A DNA stretch of 64,000 nt from Pseudomonadota bacterium (GCA_023422955.1 JAFAGG010000008.1:1-64000); one strand, 5' to 3'; shown: positions 46,876-57,388, counted from the stretch's first letter. The notes: a model not told the origin generated them from the sequence alone. Made by a program: numbers and translations.

Positions 46876-48525
46876 ATGTTCACAACTGCCCACCTCGACA
46901 CTTTTGCCCGCGATCAGCTCCCGCCGCGCACGGCTTGGCCGGAATTACATTTCGATCTGCCCAGCCTGCAATACCCGACGCAGCTCAATTGCGTCACGCC
47001 CTTGCTGGATGACGCCGTCGCGAGCATAGGCACGGAACGCATCGCGCTGTACTCCTTGCAGGAACGCTGGAGTTACGGCCACCTGCAAAAGACGGTCAAC
47101 CGGATCGCGCAAGTGCTGCGCGAAGACATGAAGCTGGTTCCCGGCAACCGGGTGCTGCTGCGCGGCGAGAATGCGCTGATGACGGCAGCCTGCTTTCTCG
47201 CCATCCTCAAGGCCGGTTGCATCGTCGTGCCCACCATGCCCATGCTGCGCGCCAAGGAATTGCATGAAGTGCTGGACAAGGCGCAAGTCAATGCGGTGCT
47301 GTGTTCGCAGGCGCTGACTGCTGAACTGGAAACCGCCAATCGCCGGCTCGCGCAGCCGGCTGCTGTGACGACTTTCCACCATGACGGCGACGATGCGCTG
47401 GAAGCGATGATGCGCGCCAAGAGTGGAAGCTTCGATGCCTGCCCCACGCTGGCGGAAGACGTGGCGATGATAGTCTTCACCTCGGGCACTACCGGCAAGC
47501 CCAAGGGCACCATGCATTTCCATCGCGACGTGCTGGCCATCTGCGACTGCTTTCCGCCCGCGATGCTGCAAGTGCGCGAAGACGACATCTGCATCGGCAC
47601 CCCGCCCTTCGCCTTCACCTTCGGGCTGGGCGGCCTGCTGCTGTTCCCCTTGCGCTATCGCGCCAGCGCCGTGCTGCTGGAAAGACCCAGCGCCGACGTA
47701 CTGCTGCAAGCCATGCAGGATTTCCGCGCCACCATAAGTTTCACCGCGCCCGCCTTCTATCGCCGCATGGCGCCGCTGGTGTCCGGCTACGATCTGTCCA
47801 GCCTGCGCAAAGCGGTATCGGCCGGTGAAGCGTTGCCGATTGCAACGCGCGATCTATGGCAGCAGGCGACCGGCCTGAAACTGATAGACGGCCTGGGCGC
47901 GACAGAAATGCTGCATATCTTCATCTCGGCCGCCGAAGACGAGGTGCGGCCGGGCGCAACCGGCAAGGCCGTTCCGGGCTATCAGGCCTGCATACTGGAC
48001 GATCAGGGCCGGGCTCTGCCGCCGGGCCAGGTCGGCAAGCTCGCGGTCAAGGGGCCGACCGGCTGCCGCTACCTGGCCGATTCGCGCCAACAGGCCTATG
48101 TGCTGCATGGCTGGAATATCACCGGCGATGCCTTCAGGATGGACGAGGATGGTTACTTCTACTATCACTCCCGCCTGGACGACATGATCGTTTCCGCCGG
48201 CTACAACATCGCCGGCCCGGAAGTCGAAGCAGCGCTGCTGCTGCATCCCGCCGTGCAGGAATGCGCGGTGGTCGGCGCGCCGAACGAGGAACGCGGCCAG
48301 ATCGTCAAGGCGTTTGTAGTGCTGCAGGCAGGCCAGGCTGCGGATGCCGGACTGGTCAGGACGCTGCAGGATTTCGTCAAGCAGACGATTGCGCCCTACA
48401 AGTATCCGCGCGCCATCGAGTTTGTCGAGGTTCTGCCGCGCACCGAGAGCGGCAAGCTGCAACGCTTCAAGCTACGCGATGGCATCAGCGACTCTGCCGA
48501 CTCTGCCACCACAGGTGACAGATGA
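46876..48525 (+). CDS. abmG: 2-aminobenzoate-CoA ligase (benzoate-CoA ligase family)
   Basis: This 549-residue acyl-CoA synthetase activates an aromatic acid with ATP and CoA. The adenylation motif is MIVFTSGTTGKPKGTMHFH (about 197-215). Further motifs include FTFGLGGLLLFPL, GLGATEMLHIFISA (substrate pocket and A5), WNITGDAFRMDEDGY and the catalytic lysine in RTESGKLQRFKLRD. The benzoate/aminobenzoate branch is recognised from the A5 and pocket region. It is the first gene of the operon and its stop overlaps the next start (ATGA). 2-Aminobenzoate is the best substrate guess from the monooxygenase downstream; benzoate or salicylate are alternatives. Confidence 0.85.
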   Translation: MFTTAHLDTFARDQLPPRTAWPELHFDLPSLQYPTQLNCVTPLLDDAVASIGTERIALYSLQERWSYGHLQKTVNRIAQVLREDMKLVPGNRVLLRGENALMTAACFLAILKAGCIVVPTMPMLRAKELHEVLDKAQVNAVLCSQALTAELETANRRLAQPAAVTTFHHDGDDALEAMMRAKSGSFDACPTLAEDVAMIVFTSGTTGKPKGTMHFHRDVLAICDCFPPAMLQVREDDICIGTPPFAFTFGLGGLLLFPLRYRASAVLLERPSADVLLQAMQDFRATISFTAPAFYRRMAPLVSGYDLSSLRKAVSAGEALPIATRDLWQQATGLKLIDGLGATEMLHIFISAAEDEVRPGATGKAVPGYQACILDDQGRALPPGQVGKLAVKGPTGCRYLADSRQQAYVLHGWNITGDAFRMDEDGYFYYHSRLDDMIVSAGYNIAGPEVEAALLLHPAVQECAVVGAPNEERGQIVKAFVVLQAGQAADAGLVRTLQDFVKQTIAPYKYPRAIEFVEVLPRTESGKLQRFKLRDGISDSADSATTGDR

Positions 48526-50903
48526 ATATCGTCTGCATAGGCGGGGGGCCGGCCGGCCTCTATTTCGGCCTGCTCAGAAAAAAGGCACATCCCGAAGATT
48601 GCGTCACCGTGATCGAGCGGCGGCTGAGCAATGAAACCTATGGCTGGGGCGTGGTGTTTTCCGATCAAGCCATGGACAATCTCGCCGCCGCCGATGCCAG
48701 CAGTGCGCAAGCGATCCGGCAAGCGCTGGTGCACTGGGACGATGTCGCCGCCCATTTCAAGGGCCAGACCCTGCGTTCCGGCGGCCACGGCTTTTCCGGC
48801 ATCGCACGCCAGCGCCTGCTGGACATCCTGCAGCAGCGTTGCGAAGAAACCGGCGTGCAACTGTGGTTCGGGCAGGAGGCGACGGACGCCGAGGCCATTG
48901 CCGCCCGTTTCGATGCGGACCTGGTAATTGCCGCCGACGGCTTGAACAGCAGCACGCGCGAACGCTACCGCGACGCCTTCCAGCCGACGATGGAATTGCG
49001 CCATTGCCGCTACTTCTGGCTGGGCAGCACGCTGCCGCTGAACGCATTCACCTTCGCCTTCGAAGCAACGGAACATGGCTGGTTCCAGATGCATGCCTAT
49101 CCGCATGCATCGCATGAACAAGCCCACGCATCCACCGTCATCATCGAAACGCCGGAACCGGTATGGCGGACGGCGGGACTGGATCGCATGAGCACGGCCG
49201 AGAGCATCGCCTACTGCGAGAAACTGTTCGCCTCCCATCTCCACGGTCATCGCCTGCAGCACCAGGCGATGCAGCAGGACAGTAAAAAAAGCTGGCCTCG
49301 TTTCGGCCGCCTTCATTGCGCAAGCTGGATGCATGCGCTCGACGTGAAGGGGCGCTCCATCCCGCTGGTGTTGATGGGCGATGCCGCGCACAGCCTGCAT
49401 TTCTCCATCGGCTCCGGCACCCGGCAGGCGATGGAAGACGCAATTTCTCTGAGCGAGGCGCTGGATGAAACGCCACAGCTCGGCGATGCGCTGCACCGCT
49501 ACGAACAAGTCCGCCGCATCGACATCCTGCGCAACCAGAATGCCGCCGCCAATTCCATGGAATGGTTCGAGAATGTGCAGCGTTACGCCCACTTCCCGCC
49601 CGAGCAGTTCGCCTACTCGCTGCTGACGCGCAGCCAGCGCATTTCGCATGAAAACCTGAGGCTGCGCGACAGCGCTTATGTGGAAAGCTACGAAGATCGC
49701 CTGGCTGAAGCGGCCTATGCAGCGGCAGGTCTGGGCAAGCCCGCTACGACACGCGCCATTCCTCCCATGCTCACGCCCTTCCGGGTGCGCGGCATCACGC
49801 TGAACAACCGCATCGCGGTTTCGCCGATGGCGCAGTACTCGGCCAGCGACGGGCTGGTGGGCGACTATCACCTGGTGCACCTGGGCAGCCGCGCAATGGG
49901 CGGCGCCGGCCTGGTGTTTGCCGAGATGACTTGCGTAACGGCCGATGCCCGGATCACGCCCGGCTGTCCCGGCCTGTATCACCCTTCTCATACCGAGGCA
50001 TGGAAGCGCATCGTCGACTTCATTCACGCGAATACCGATGCCAAGGTAGCGATCCAGCTCGGCCATGCGGGCGCCAAGGGCGCGACCCGGCCAATGTGGG
50101 AAGGCATGGATCAGCCGCTGCAGGAGCAGGCATGGCCGCTGCTGGCTGCCTCCGAGCAGCAATATCTGCCGGGCATTTCGCAATGGGCGCAGGCGGCTAC
50201 CGAGTCCGACCTGGAACGCATCCAGGCCGATTTCGTGCGCGCCGCGCAGCAGGCCGATGCCGCCGGCTTCGACTGGCTGGAACTGCATTGCGCGCACGGC
50301 TACCTGCTGTCCTCCTTCATCTCGCCGCTGACCAATCAGCGCAGCGACGCCTACGGCGGCACGCTGGAAAACCGCTGCCGCTATCCGCTGCAAGTATTCG
50401 CCGCGATCCGCGCGGTGTGGCCGCAGCACAAGCCGATCAGCGTGCGCATTTCTTCACATGATTGGGTCGACGGCGGCACCACGCCGGACGATGCGGTGCA
50501 GATCGCACGCCTTTTCAGGCAAGCCGGCGCGGACATGATCGCCGTCTCTTCCGGGCAGGTCAGCAAGGCGGAACAGCCGGCTTATGGACGCATGTACCAG
50601 ACGCCGTTTTCCGACCGCATACGCAACGAAGCCGGCATCGCCACTATCGCGGTCGGCGCCATCTACGAAGCCGATCATGCCAACAGCATCATCGCCGCCG
50701 GTCGTGCCGACTTGTGCGCGATTGCCCGCCCGCACCTGGCCAATCCGCACTGGACGCTGAATGAAGCGGCGAAGATAGGATTTACCGATATCGCCTGGCC
50801 GCGCCCCTACCGCAGCGGCAAAAGCCAGCTGGAACGCAATCATGCACAGCGGGTGCAACAGGAAACGCCCTCCTCTTCCATGAAGAAGGAGCAAAAACAA
50901 TGA
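48522..50903 (+). CDS. abmA: 2-aminobenzoyl-CoA monooxygenase/reductase (FMO-OYE fusion)
   Basis: This 793-residue bifunctional flavoprotein hydroxylates and reduces the ring of an aromatic CoA ester. The N-terminal half (1-about 390) is an FAD monooxygenase: GGGPAGLYFG at 6, VIAADGLNSSTRERY and LMGDAAHSLHFSIGSGTRQAMEDA. The C-terminal half (about 410-770) is an old-yellow-enzyme-type FMN barrel: LTPFRVRGITLNNRIAVSPM, LVHLGSRAMGGAGLVFAEMT, ELHCAHGYLLSSFISPLTNQR. The same fusion is known for 2-aminobenzoyl-CoA monooxygenase/reductase and salicylyl-CoA 5-hydroxylase. The beta-oxidation genes downstream and the lack of a gentisate dioxygenase or thioesterase favour the former. ATGA junctions at both ends. 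Confidence 0.85.
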   Translation: MNIVCIGGGPAGLYFGLLRKKAHPEDCVTVIERRLSNETYGWGVVFSDQAMDNLAAADASSAQAIRQALVHWDDVAAHFKGQTLRSGGHGFSGIARQRLLDILQQRCEETGVQLWFGQEATDAEAIAARFDADLVIAADGLNSSTRERYRDAFQPTMELRHCRYFWLGSTLPLNAFTFAFEATEHGWFQMHAYPHASHEQAHASTVIIETPEPVWRTAGLDRMSTAESIAYCEKLFASHLHGHRLQHQAMQQDSKKSWPRFGRLHCASWMHALDVKGRSIPLVLMGDAAHSLHFSIGSGTRQAMEDAISLSEALDETPQLGDALHRYEQVRRIDILRNQNAAANSMEWFENVQRYAHFPPEQFAYSLLTRSQRISHENLRLRDSAYVESYEDRLAEAAYAAAGLGKPATTRAIPPMLTPFRVRGITLNNRIAVSPMAQYSASDGLVGDYHLVHLGSRAMGGAGLVFAEMTCVTADARITPGCPGLYHPSHTEAWKRIVDFIHANTDAKVAIQLGHAGAKGATRPMWEGMDQPLQEQAWPLLAASEQQYLPGISQWAQAATESDLERIQADFVRAAQQADAAGFDWLELHCAHGYLLSSFISPLTNQRSDAYGGTLENRCRYPLQVFAAIRAVWPQHKPISVRISSHDWVDGGTTPDDAVQIARLFRQAGADMIAVSSGQVSKAEQPAYGRMYQTPFSDRIRNEAGIATIAVGAIYEADHANSIIAAGRADLCAIARPHLANPHWTLNEAAKIGFTDIAWPRPYRSGKSQLERNHAQRVQQETPSSSMKKEQKQ

Positions 50904-51670
50904 CGACACTGAACGGCAGACATGCGCTGGTGACAGGCGGCTCACGCGGCATAGGCGCGGCCATTGCGCGCGAATTGCTGTTGCAGGGAGCGCGCGTCAC
51001 GCTGCTGGCGCGCGATGCATCCGCCCTGCTACAAGCCCAGGAACAGCTCTCGGCGCTGGGCCAGGTCCATCATGTGGTCGCCGATGTCGCCGAACGCAAG
51101 CAGGTGGAACAGGCATTGCAGCAAGTCGGCCAGCAGCTGGGTCCGCTGGATATCCTGATCAACAATGCCGGCCAGGTTGCTTCCGCGCCTTTCCTGAATA
51201 CGGGCGACGAACTGTGGCAGCGCATGCTGGATGTGAACCTGAACGGCACCTATTACTGCATCCAGGCTGTGCTGTCCGTAATGCGCGAGCAAGGCTGGGG
51301 GCGTATCGTGAATGTCGCGAGCAGCGCCGGCTTGCGGGGTTATGCCTATGTTGCGGCCTATTGCGCCGCCAAGCATGGCGTCGTCGGCCTCACCCGCGCA
51401 CTGGCGCTGGAACTGGAAAGCAGCGGTGTGACTGTCAATGCCGTCTGTCCCGGTTATACCGATACACCCATGCTGCGCACATCCATCGAGCAGCTTGCCG
51501 CAAAAACCGGGCAAGACGGCGAAACCATCCTGGCGACGCTGGCCGCGCAAAATGCCCGGGGCCGCCTGCTGTCGCCGCAGGAAGTCGCGCAGGCGGCAGT
51601 CGGTTTTTGCCTGCCCGATGCCACGCAACGCAATGGCGAAATCGCAGACCTCGATACATTGCCCGCATGA
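50900..51670 (+). CDS. SDR-family NAD(P)-dependent dehydrogenase
   Basis: This 256-residue classical short-chain dehydrogenase has TGGSRGIGAAIA (cofactor, about 11), NNAG, the catalytic Ser region NVASSAG and YVAAYCAAKHG with Tyr/Lys. Its place after the monooxygenase/reductase and before an enoyl-CoA hydratase suggests oxidation of a 3-hydroxyacyl-CoA ring intermediate or reduction of the ring ketone. The start overlaps the previous stop (ATGA). Confidence 0.88.
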   Translation: MTTLNGRHALVTGGSRGIGAAIARELLLQGARVTLLARDASALLQAQEQLSALGQVHHVVADVAERKQVEQALQQVGQQLGPLDILINNAGQVASAPFLNTGDELWQRMLDVNLNGTYYCIQAVLSVMREQGWGRIVNVASSAGLRGYAYVAAYCAAKHGVVGLTRALALELESSGVTVNAVCPGYTDTPMLRTSIEQLAAKTGQDGETILATLAAQNARGRLLSPQEVAQAAVGFCLPDATQRNGEIADLDTLPA

Positions 51671-51681
51671 AGGAGAGGAAG

Positions 51682-52215
51682 ATGCCACCCAAACAGGATG
51701 CAACAAGCAGCCCGCCACACACCGCCGAGGAAGACATTGATCTGGAGTCGCGCCTGACCGATGCTCATCATCCTTCGCTGCACCTATGGCTGCGCATGCT
51801 GTCGTACACGACTCGCATCGACAATGAAATCCGCTCGCGGCTGCGCGCCCATTTCGATATCACGCAACCGCGCTTCGACCTGATGGCGCAGCTGGTCGGC
51901 CATCCGCAGGGCTTGCGCATGGGTGAACTGTCGCGGCGCATGATGGTCACCTGCGGCAACGTCACCGCGATTACCGACCAGCTGGAACATGAACAACTGG
52001 TCGAGCGCGTGCCGGAGCCGCTGGACCGGCGCGCCTACAGCGTGAAGCTGACGGCCGCCGGTCGCCGCAACTTCAGCCGCATGGCGCAGGCGCACGAAAC
52101 CTGGATCAGCGAACTGATGGTCGGCATTTCGGAAGCAGATAAAAAACAGCTCGATGACACGCTGGCCCGCATGAAGCAGCATCTGAGTCTCGTTCTGAAA
52201 AACGGGACTGCCTGA
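51682..52215 (+). CDS. MarR-family transcriptional regulator
   Basis: This regulator of about 177 residues has the MarR winged helix: LHLWLRMLSYTTRIDNEIRSRL dimer helix, GLRMGELSRRMMVTCGNVTAITDQLEHEQLVERV (helix-turn-helix), and the wing DRRAYSVKLTAAGRRNF. MarR proteins of aromatic operons are often released by the CoA ester. The likely target is the palindrome at 46786-46811. AAGGAGAGGAAG lies before ATG 51682, which is preferred to the ATG at 51667 that overlaps the preceding stop. Its position inside the operon suggests autoregulation. Confidence 0.9.
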   Translation: MPPKQDATSSPPHTAEEDIDLESRLTDAHHPSLHLWLRMLSYTTRIDNEIRSRLRAHFDITQPRFDLMAQLVGHPQGLRMGELSRRMMVTCGNVTAITDQLEHEQLVERVPEPLDRRAYSVKLTAAGRRNFSRMAQAHETWISELMVGISEADKKQLDDTLARMKQHLSLVLKNGTA

Positions 52216-52224
52216 GGAGAGATC

Positions 52225-53046
52225 ATGCCCCCTACTTTTCCCTTGGCCTCTTACCGGCCGACCCATTTTCGCTTCGCGCTGCAGGACAGGGTCGCCACCC
52301 TCACCCTGGACCGCCCCGAGCGCAAGAATCCGCTCACCTTCGAATCCTATGCCGAGCTGCGCGAGCTGTTTCGCGCGCTGAGCACCGCCAGCGACGTGAA
52401 GGCCGTGGTCATGACCGGCGCCGGCGGCAATTTCTGTTCGGGCGGCGATGTGCACGACATCATCGCACCGCTGACGCAGGCCGACATGCCCGCGCTGCTG
52501 GCCTTCACCCGTATGACGGGCGAGTTGGTGAAAGCCATGCGCGATTGCCCGCAACCCATCATTGCCGCAGTCGATGGCGTGTGCGCCGGCGCAGGCGCTG
52601 CGATTGCATTGGCCTCGGACCTGCGCCTGGGCACGGCGCGCAGCAAGACTGCCTTCCTGTTTGCGCGCGTAGGTTTGTCCGGCTGCGACATGGGCGCCTG
52701 TGCGCTGCTGCCGCGCGTGATCGGCCTGGGACGCGCCAGCGAACTGCTACTGACCGGCCGCAGCATGAACGGCGAAGAAGCCGAGCGCTGGGGCTTTTAT
52801 AACCGGCTGTGCGATCCAGAATTCCTGCAGCAGGAGGCACAGGCCCTCGCCGCCGAACTGGCAAGCGGCCCGGGCTTCGCGCATGCCATGACCAAGAAAA
52901 TGCTGCAGCAGGAAGCGACCATGAGCCTGGAAGAAGTACTCGAAGCCGATGCCCAGGCCCAGGCGATATGCATGACCACCCAGGATTTCCGCCGTGCTTA
53001 TGAAGCGTTCGCCGCCAAGCGCAAACCGGAATTCAAGGGCGACTGA
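52225..53046 (+). CDS. Enoyl-CoA hydratase/isomerase family protein
   Basis: The 273-residue crotonase-fold protein shows both oxyanion-hole segments: [15 protein letters not shown] (about 68-80) and [20 protein letters not shown] (about 116-135). Such enzymes hydrate, isomerise or cleave acyl-CoA esters. Here it probably acts on the non-aromatic CoA intermediate made by the fused monooxygenase/reductase. GGAG precedes ATG 52225. It lies nine bases after the MarR gene in the same operon. Confidence 0.87.
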   Translation: MPPTFPLASYRPTHFRFALQDRVATLTLDRPERKNPLTFESYAELRELFRALSTASDVKAVVMTGAGGNFCSGGDVHDIIAPLTQADMPALLAFTRMTGELVKAMRDCPQPIIAAVDGVCAGAGAAIALASDLRLGTARSKTAFLFARVGLSGCDMGACALLPRVIGLGRASELLLTGRSMNGEEAERWGFYNRLCDPEFLQQEAQALAAELASGPGFAHAMTKKMLQQEATMSLEEVLEADAQAQAICMTTQDFRRAYEAFAAKRKPEFKGD

Positions 53047-53053
53047 GACAGAT

Positions 53054-54229
53054 ATGGCAGACATGGCAGATAAACGTTACCTGAACTGGCCTTTCTTCGA
53101 TGAGCCGCATCGCCTCTTGCAGCAGGAAATCGACAACTGGGCGCAGCAGCATCTGCCCGGCCTGGATGCGCGCGATGTCGATGCAGCCTGCCGCAGCCTG
53201 GTGCAGCAACTGGGACGGGACGGCTGGCTGCGGCATGCGGTGGGTGGCAAGTCTCATGGCGCGCTGCACGACGCCATCGACACCCGCGCGATCTGCCTGA
53301 TACGCGAGACGCTGGCGCGCCATCACGCGCTGGCTGACTTTTCCTTTGCCATGCAGGGCCTGGGTTCCGCCGCCATCACGCTGTTCGGCAACGACGCGCA
53401 GCAAGCGGCTTACCTGCCGCGGGTCGTGCAAGGCCAGGCGATTGCCGCCTTTGCGCTGTCCGAGCCCGAAGCTGGTTCAGACGCCGCTGCGCTGCAATGC
53501 GCGGCGCGACGCGATGGAGAAGGCTGGGTGCTGGAAGGCGAGAAAACCTGGATTTCGAATGGCGGCATCGCCGATTTCTATATCGTGTTCGCACGCAGCG
53601 GCGGCGAACCGGGAGCGAAAGGCATTTCCGCCTTCATCGTCGATGCCGATGCGCCGGGGCTGGAGATAGCGGAACGCATAGACGTGATGGCGCCGCATCC
53701 GCTGGCTCGCCTGCGCTTTTCGCAATGCCGGCTGCCGGCCTCCAGCCTGCTCGGCGAGACCGGCCAGGGTTTCAGGATTGCGATGGCCGCGCTCGACGTA
53801 TTCCGCATTTCGGTCGCCGCCGCCGCGCTCGGCATGGCGCGCCGCGCACTGGATGAAGCGCTGCAGCATGCGAAGCACCGCAACATGTTCGGCCAGACCC
53901 TGGCCGACCTGCAGCTGACCCAGTCCAGGCTGGCGCGCATGGCGACCGGCATCGATGCGTCGGCGCTGCTTACCTATCGCGCTGCCTGGGAGCGCGACAG
54001 CGGCCTGCGCGTTACCCGGGAGGCGGCGATGGCCAAGCTCACCGCGACGGAAACCGCGCAGCAGGTCATCGACGATGCGCTGCAGTTGTTCGGCGCGCGC
54101 GGCGTGGTCAGCGGCCATATCCTGGAACGGCTGTACCGCGACATCCGCGCGCTGCGCATTTATGAAGGCGCCAGCGAAGTGCAACAACTGATCATCGCGC
54201 GCCAGTTGCTGCGCGAGCACGGAGAATGA
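53054..54229 (+). CDS. Acyl-CoA dehydrogenase
   Basis: This FAD-dependent dehydrogenase of about 391 residues contains [21 protein letters not shown] (FAD region), [21 protein letters not shown] and the C-terminal motif [19 protein letters not shown], whose Glu is the usual catalytic base. It introduces a double bond into a CoA ester, here likely a ring or ring-cleaved intermediate. ATG 53054 is used since the frame upstream overlaps the hydratase gene. It starts seven bases after the hydratase stop. Confidence 0.9.
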   Translation: MADMADKRYLNWPFFDEPHRLLQQEIDNWAQQHLPGLDARDVDAACRSLVQQLGRDGWLRHAVGGKSHGALHDAIDTRAICLIRETLARHHALADFSFAMQGLGSAAITLFGNDAQQAAYLPRVVQGQAIAAFALSEPEAGSDAAALQCAARRDGEGWVLEGEKTWISNGGIADFYIVFARSGGEPGAKGISAFIVDADAPGLEIAERIDVMAPHPLARLRFSQCRLPASSLLGETGQGFRIAMAALDVFRISVAAAALGMARRALDEALQHAKHRNMFGQTLADLQLTQSRLARMATGIDASALLTYRAAWERDSGLRVTREAAMAKLTATETAQQVIDDALQLFGARGVVSGHILERLYRDIRALRIYEGASEVQQLIIARQLLREHGE

Positions 54230-54231
54230 CC

Positions 54232-54627
54232 ATGGAATTGCTGCAACCGCCGGGCTGGCCGCCGCCGAAAGGCTATGTGAATGGCATCGCCGCAAGTGGC
54301 CGCATGGTATTCGTGAGCGGCATGGTGGGCTGGAATGCCAGCGGGGAATTCGAGAGCGATGCCCTGCCTGCTCAGATTGGACAGGCGCTGAAGAATGCCA
54401 TGACGGTCTTGCATGAAGCCGGCGCCCGGCCCGAACATGTGGTGCGCATGACCTGGTATCTGAAAAGTAGCGAGGAATACCGGGCCGCGACCCGCGAAAT
54501 CGGAGAAGCTTACCGCGACGTGATGGGCCGGCATTATCCGGCCATGTCCGTGGTGGAAGTCGCGGGTCTGCTGGAAGCACGGGCCAGGGTCGAAATCGAG
54601 GTCACGGCCGTCATTCCGCCGCCATGA
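54232..54627 (+). CDS. Rid-family protein (YjgF/YER057c/UK114) lacking the catalytic Arg
   Basis: The 131-residue trimeric-fold protein has the family pattern (FVSGMVGWNASGEF, then QIGQALKNAMTVLHEAGARPEHVVRMTWYL). In RidA the catalytic Arg105 sits in the context PARSxVEVA; here the segment is HYPAMSVVEVAGL, with Met105 in its place, so it belongs to an Arg-less Rid subgroup. Imine hydrolysis by the usual mechanism is therefore doubtful. Linkage to aminobenzoate catabolism suggests handling of an enamine or ring-cleavage intermediate. GGAG lies eight bases before ATG 54232; ATG 54226 overlaps the upstream stop. Confidence 0.85.
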   Translation: MELLQPPGWPPPKGYVNGIAASGRMVFVSGMVGWNASGEFESDALPAQIGQALKNAMTVLHEAGARPEHVVRMTWYLKSSEEYRAATREIGEAYRDVMGRHYPAMSVVEVAGLLEARARVEIEVTAVIPPP

Positions 54628-54765
54628 GTGCGGCAGCCTCAAGAAATTCTCAGACTTACCGTTAACCGAGGGTTACTTAAGGTTAAAGCGCGGACTGCCG
54701 TGCTTGATAAATAATCGCGTCGCCTTGCTCAAGCCGGAACAGGGTCACGATAAGAAAGAATAAGC

Positions 54766-57165
54766 GTGCGGTCTGCCGAATCAAAGAAGCGTCACACCCG
54801 TCTTTTCATCATTCTCTGCACCGTCTCCCTCCTGGTGTTGACGATTGCCATCTATCTGCATGCCCACCAGGGACGCTTGATCGGCAATGGCGCTGAACAG
54901 GGCCAGGAAAACTCGTCCTGGGATTACTTCCAGCTGGAACGCCATGCCTTGAAGCTGCAGCTGGAATTGCAGCAAGCCGTGCAGAACCCGACCGCCGTTG
55001 CCAGGGAAAGGCTGCAACGGCAAATGGATATCTTCCAGGACCAGTACAGCTTGCTGGGTGAAAGTTACGGTCATAGCGTGTACGCGCCGCCGCCGGAAAG
55101 CCGCGGTGCGCTCGAACCTATCCTGGCCTTCCGGCTCATGTTCTCGGATTACTTCAGCGATAACGGCGCTTCCCGCCTGGATGCGTCGACCATGCAGCAC
55201 ATGCTGGCGGAATTGCAGCACTTGCAGGAGCCCTTGCATGAACTGACAGTGGCCAGCAATCAAGCCGCCCTGGCAGACGCGATATCCAGAACGAACGAAG
55301 TCAGGCAGATTACCAATATCGATACCGCGCTGATCCTGTTCCAGGGCCTGCTGGTGCTGATCTTTTCCTTTATCGTGCTGCGCCAGATGCGCCAGCTGGA
55401 CAAGCACACCTCGGCGCTGGGCAAGGCTTTGGCGCAGGCCGATCGCAGCTATGCCGAGCTGTCCAGCTACATGCAGGCGATCGACCAGCATGCGCTGGTC
55501 ACGGTGGCCAGCCTGGATGGCCGCATACTGCATGTGAACGAGCGCTTCTGCGAAGTGAGCGGCTATGCGCGCGAGGACTTGCTGGGACTGCACCATGATG
55601 TGTTCAACTCCGGCATCCATCCCCGCGAATTTTTCGATGACATGTGGAATACCCTGCGGCAGGGCGAAATCTGGTACGGCGAGATCTGCAACAAGGCCAG
55701 GGATGGCTCGCTGTACTGGGTGGATGCCGCCTTCGTACCGCTCAAAGATACGCAAGGCCAGGCGCTGCGTTATATCTCGGTGCGCATCGACATCACCGGC
55801 CGCAAGCGGGCCGAGCAGCGCATCACCCACATGGCCAAGCACGATTCGCTGACCGGCCTGCCGAACCGCCATCTGCTGCAGGACAGCATCCACAAGCTGC
55901 TGGCGCACCTGAAGCGCCATCCGGCGGTCGCGGCGGTACTGTTCATCGATCTCGATCATTTCAAGTCGGTCAACGACACGCTCGGTCACGACATCGGCGA
56001 CCTGCTGCTGAAGAGCGCGGCGCAGCGCCTGATCGACACGGTACGCGAAGGCGATACCATCGCACGCCAGGGTGGCGATGAATTCATCGTGCTGCTGCCT
56101 GCCATCAGCCGCCCGGCCGATGCCGAACTGGTGGCGCAAAAACTGCTGGCGGCGCTGACCGCACCCTTTCACATGGAAGGCCGCGAATTATTCGTCAGTG
56201 CCAGCATAGGCATTGCCATCTATCCGAATGACGGCAGCGATGTCGATACCCTGCTCAAGCACAGCGATACCGCCATGTACTTCGCAAAGGAAAAAGGCCG
56301 CAACAATTACCAGTTCTTTTCCCAGGAAATGAACGAGAGCGCCGCCGTCAAGCAGGCGATGATAGGCGACTTGCGGCAAGCGCTGGCGCGCCAGGAATTT
56401 TTCCTTCATTACCAGCCGGTAGTGAATTTGCAGACCAACGAAATCATCAGCGTGGAAGTGCTGCTGCGCTGGCGGCATCCGCACGCCGCGCTGATTCCGC
56501 CGGATCAGTTCATCAGCATCGCAGAGGAAACCGGACTGATCGTGGAAATCGGCGAATGGGTATTGCGGGAAACCTGCCGCCAGGTGCGCCAATGGCAGGA
56601 CGAAGGTTATGTCGTGCCGCGCGCGGTGGTGAACCTGTCGGTACGCCAATTGCGCGACAAGAACTTCCCGGCGACCGTGACGCGCATCCTGGAAGAAACC
56701 GGGCTTAAAGGCGACAAGCTGGGGCTGGAATTAACCGAGAGCATGCTGATCGACAATATCGAAGAGGTCAGCACCCTGCTTTCCGCTTTCAGCGCCATGG
56801 GCATGGAAATCCTGATTGACGATTTCGGCACCGGTTATTCCAGCCTGCATTACCTGAAGCAATTCCCGGTCAACAAGCTCAAGATAGACCGCACTTTCGT
56901 GCGCGACATTGCCACCGATCTCGATGACGAGCTGATCGTGACCGCCATCATCGCGCTGGCCCACGGCATGCAGATGGAAGTGGTCGCCGAAGGGGTGGAG
57001 ACCGAGGAGCAACTGGCGTTTCTGCACGAACACGGATGCGATTATTACCAGGGTTTCCTGTTCAGCGAACCTAAGCCTGCCGCCGATATCGTTGCTCATT
57101 TCAAGCGCACTGGTCTCGTGCTTTTCCCATGGCGCACCGCAGCGGAGCGTAACGCAAGGTCTTAA
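54766..57165 (+). CDS. Membrane PAS-GGDEF-EAL c-di-GMP enzyme
   Basis: The 799-residue protein starts at GTG and has two membrane helices (about 13-30 and 190-208) around a short periplasmic helical domain. A PAS domain (about 235-355) precedes the GGDEF domain (GGDEF at 436-440, I-site REGD just before) and an EAL domain (about 540-785). In EAL the signature is EVLLR (Glu564); [31 protein letters not shown] and EGVETEEQL are conserved, so both activities are possible. It stands alone between the aminobenzoate operon and a Fur-controlled gene. Confidence 0.92.
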   Translation: MRSAESKKRHTRLFIILCTVSLLVLTIAIYLHAHQGRLIGNGAEQGQENSSWDYFQLERHALKLQLELQQAVQNPTAVARERLQRQMDIFQDQYSLLGESYGHSVYAPPPESRGALEPILAFRLMFSDYFSDNGASRLDASTMQHMLAELQHLQEPLHELTVASNQAALADAISRTNEVRQITNIDTALILFQGLLVLIFSFIVLRQMRQLDKHTSALGKALAQADRSYAELSSYMQAIDQHALVTVASLDGRILHVNERFCEVSGYAREDLLGLHHDVFNSGIHPREFFDDMWNTLRQGEIWYGEICNKARDGSLYWVDAAFVPLKDTQGQALRYISVRIDITGRKRAEQRITHMAKHDSLTGLPNRHLLQDSIHKLLAHLKRHPAVAAVLFIDLDHFKSVNDTLGHDIGDLLLKSAAQRLIDTVREGDTIARQGGDEFIVLLPAISRPADAELVAQKLLAALTAPFHMEGRELFVSASIGIAIYPNDGSDVDTLLKHSDTAMYFAKEKGRNNYQFFSQEMNESAAVKQAMIGDLRQALARQEFFLHYQPVVNLQTNEIISVEVLLRWRHPHAALIPPDQFISIAEETGLIVEIGEWVLRETCRQVRQWQDEGYVVPRAVVNLSVRQLRDKNFPATVTRILEETGLKGDKLGLELTESMLIDNIEEVSTLLSAFSAMGMEILIDDFGTGYSSLHYLKQFPVNKLKIDRTFVRDIATDLDDELIVTAIIALAHGMQMEVVAEGVETEEQLAFLHEHGCDYYQGFLFSEPKPAADIVAHFKRTGLVLFPWRTAAERNARS

Positions 57166-57341
57166 GCTCCCGCCTCCAGAAAAACTCTTCTTTTTGCCCC
57201 TTTTCACTTCATTTCCAGCACAAACATTAATTAAATTGAAATAAACCCCATGACCAGCCAGTCAAGAAGTTAATCAACCACAATCCCCAAATAGATTTTC
57301 ACTATTGATTGTTTAACTTTAATCCATTTGAACAATCAATT

Positions 57342-57360
57342 GAGAATGACTATCATTCTC
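57342..57360. promoter_or_regulatory. Fur box upstream of the DUF2061 gene
   Basis: GAGAATGACTATCATTCTC is a 19-bp palindrome with 8-bp perfect arms, close to the Fur consensus GATAATGATAATCATTATC. It lies 28 bp before the start codon of the next gene, so the gene is predicted to be repressed by Fur-Fe(II) and induced by iron limitation. The site is seen; regulation is inferred. Confidence 0.85.
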
Positions 57361-57388
57361 TACATGGAAGTTATCTCGGGAGAATAAT

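Noticed and set aside
48396..50429. 677-codon minus-strand open frame antisense to the monooxygenase/reductase
   Set aside because: No domain or start signal; it is the complement of a well supported gene.
48522..50903. Salicylyl-CoA 5-hydroxylase instead of 2-aminobenzoyl-CoA monooxygenase/reductase
   Set aside because: The fold is the same, but no gentisate dioxygenase or thioesterase is in the operon, while hydratase, dehydrogenase and Rid genes are. The alternative remains possible.
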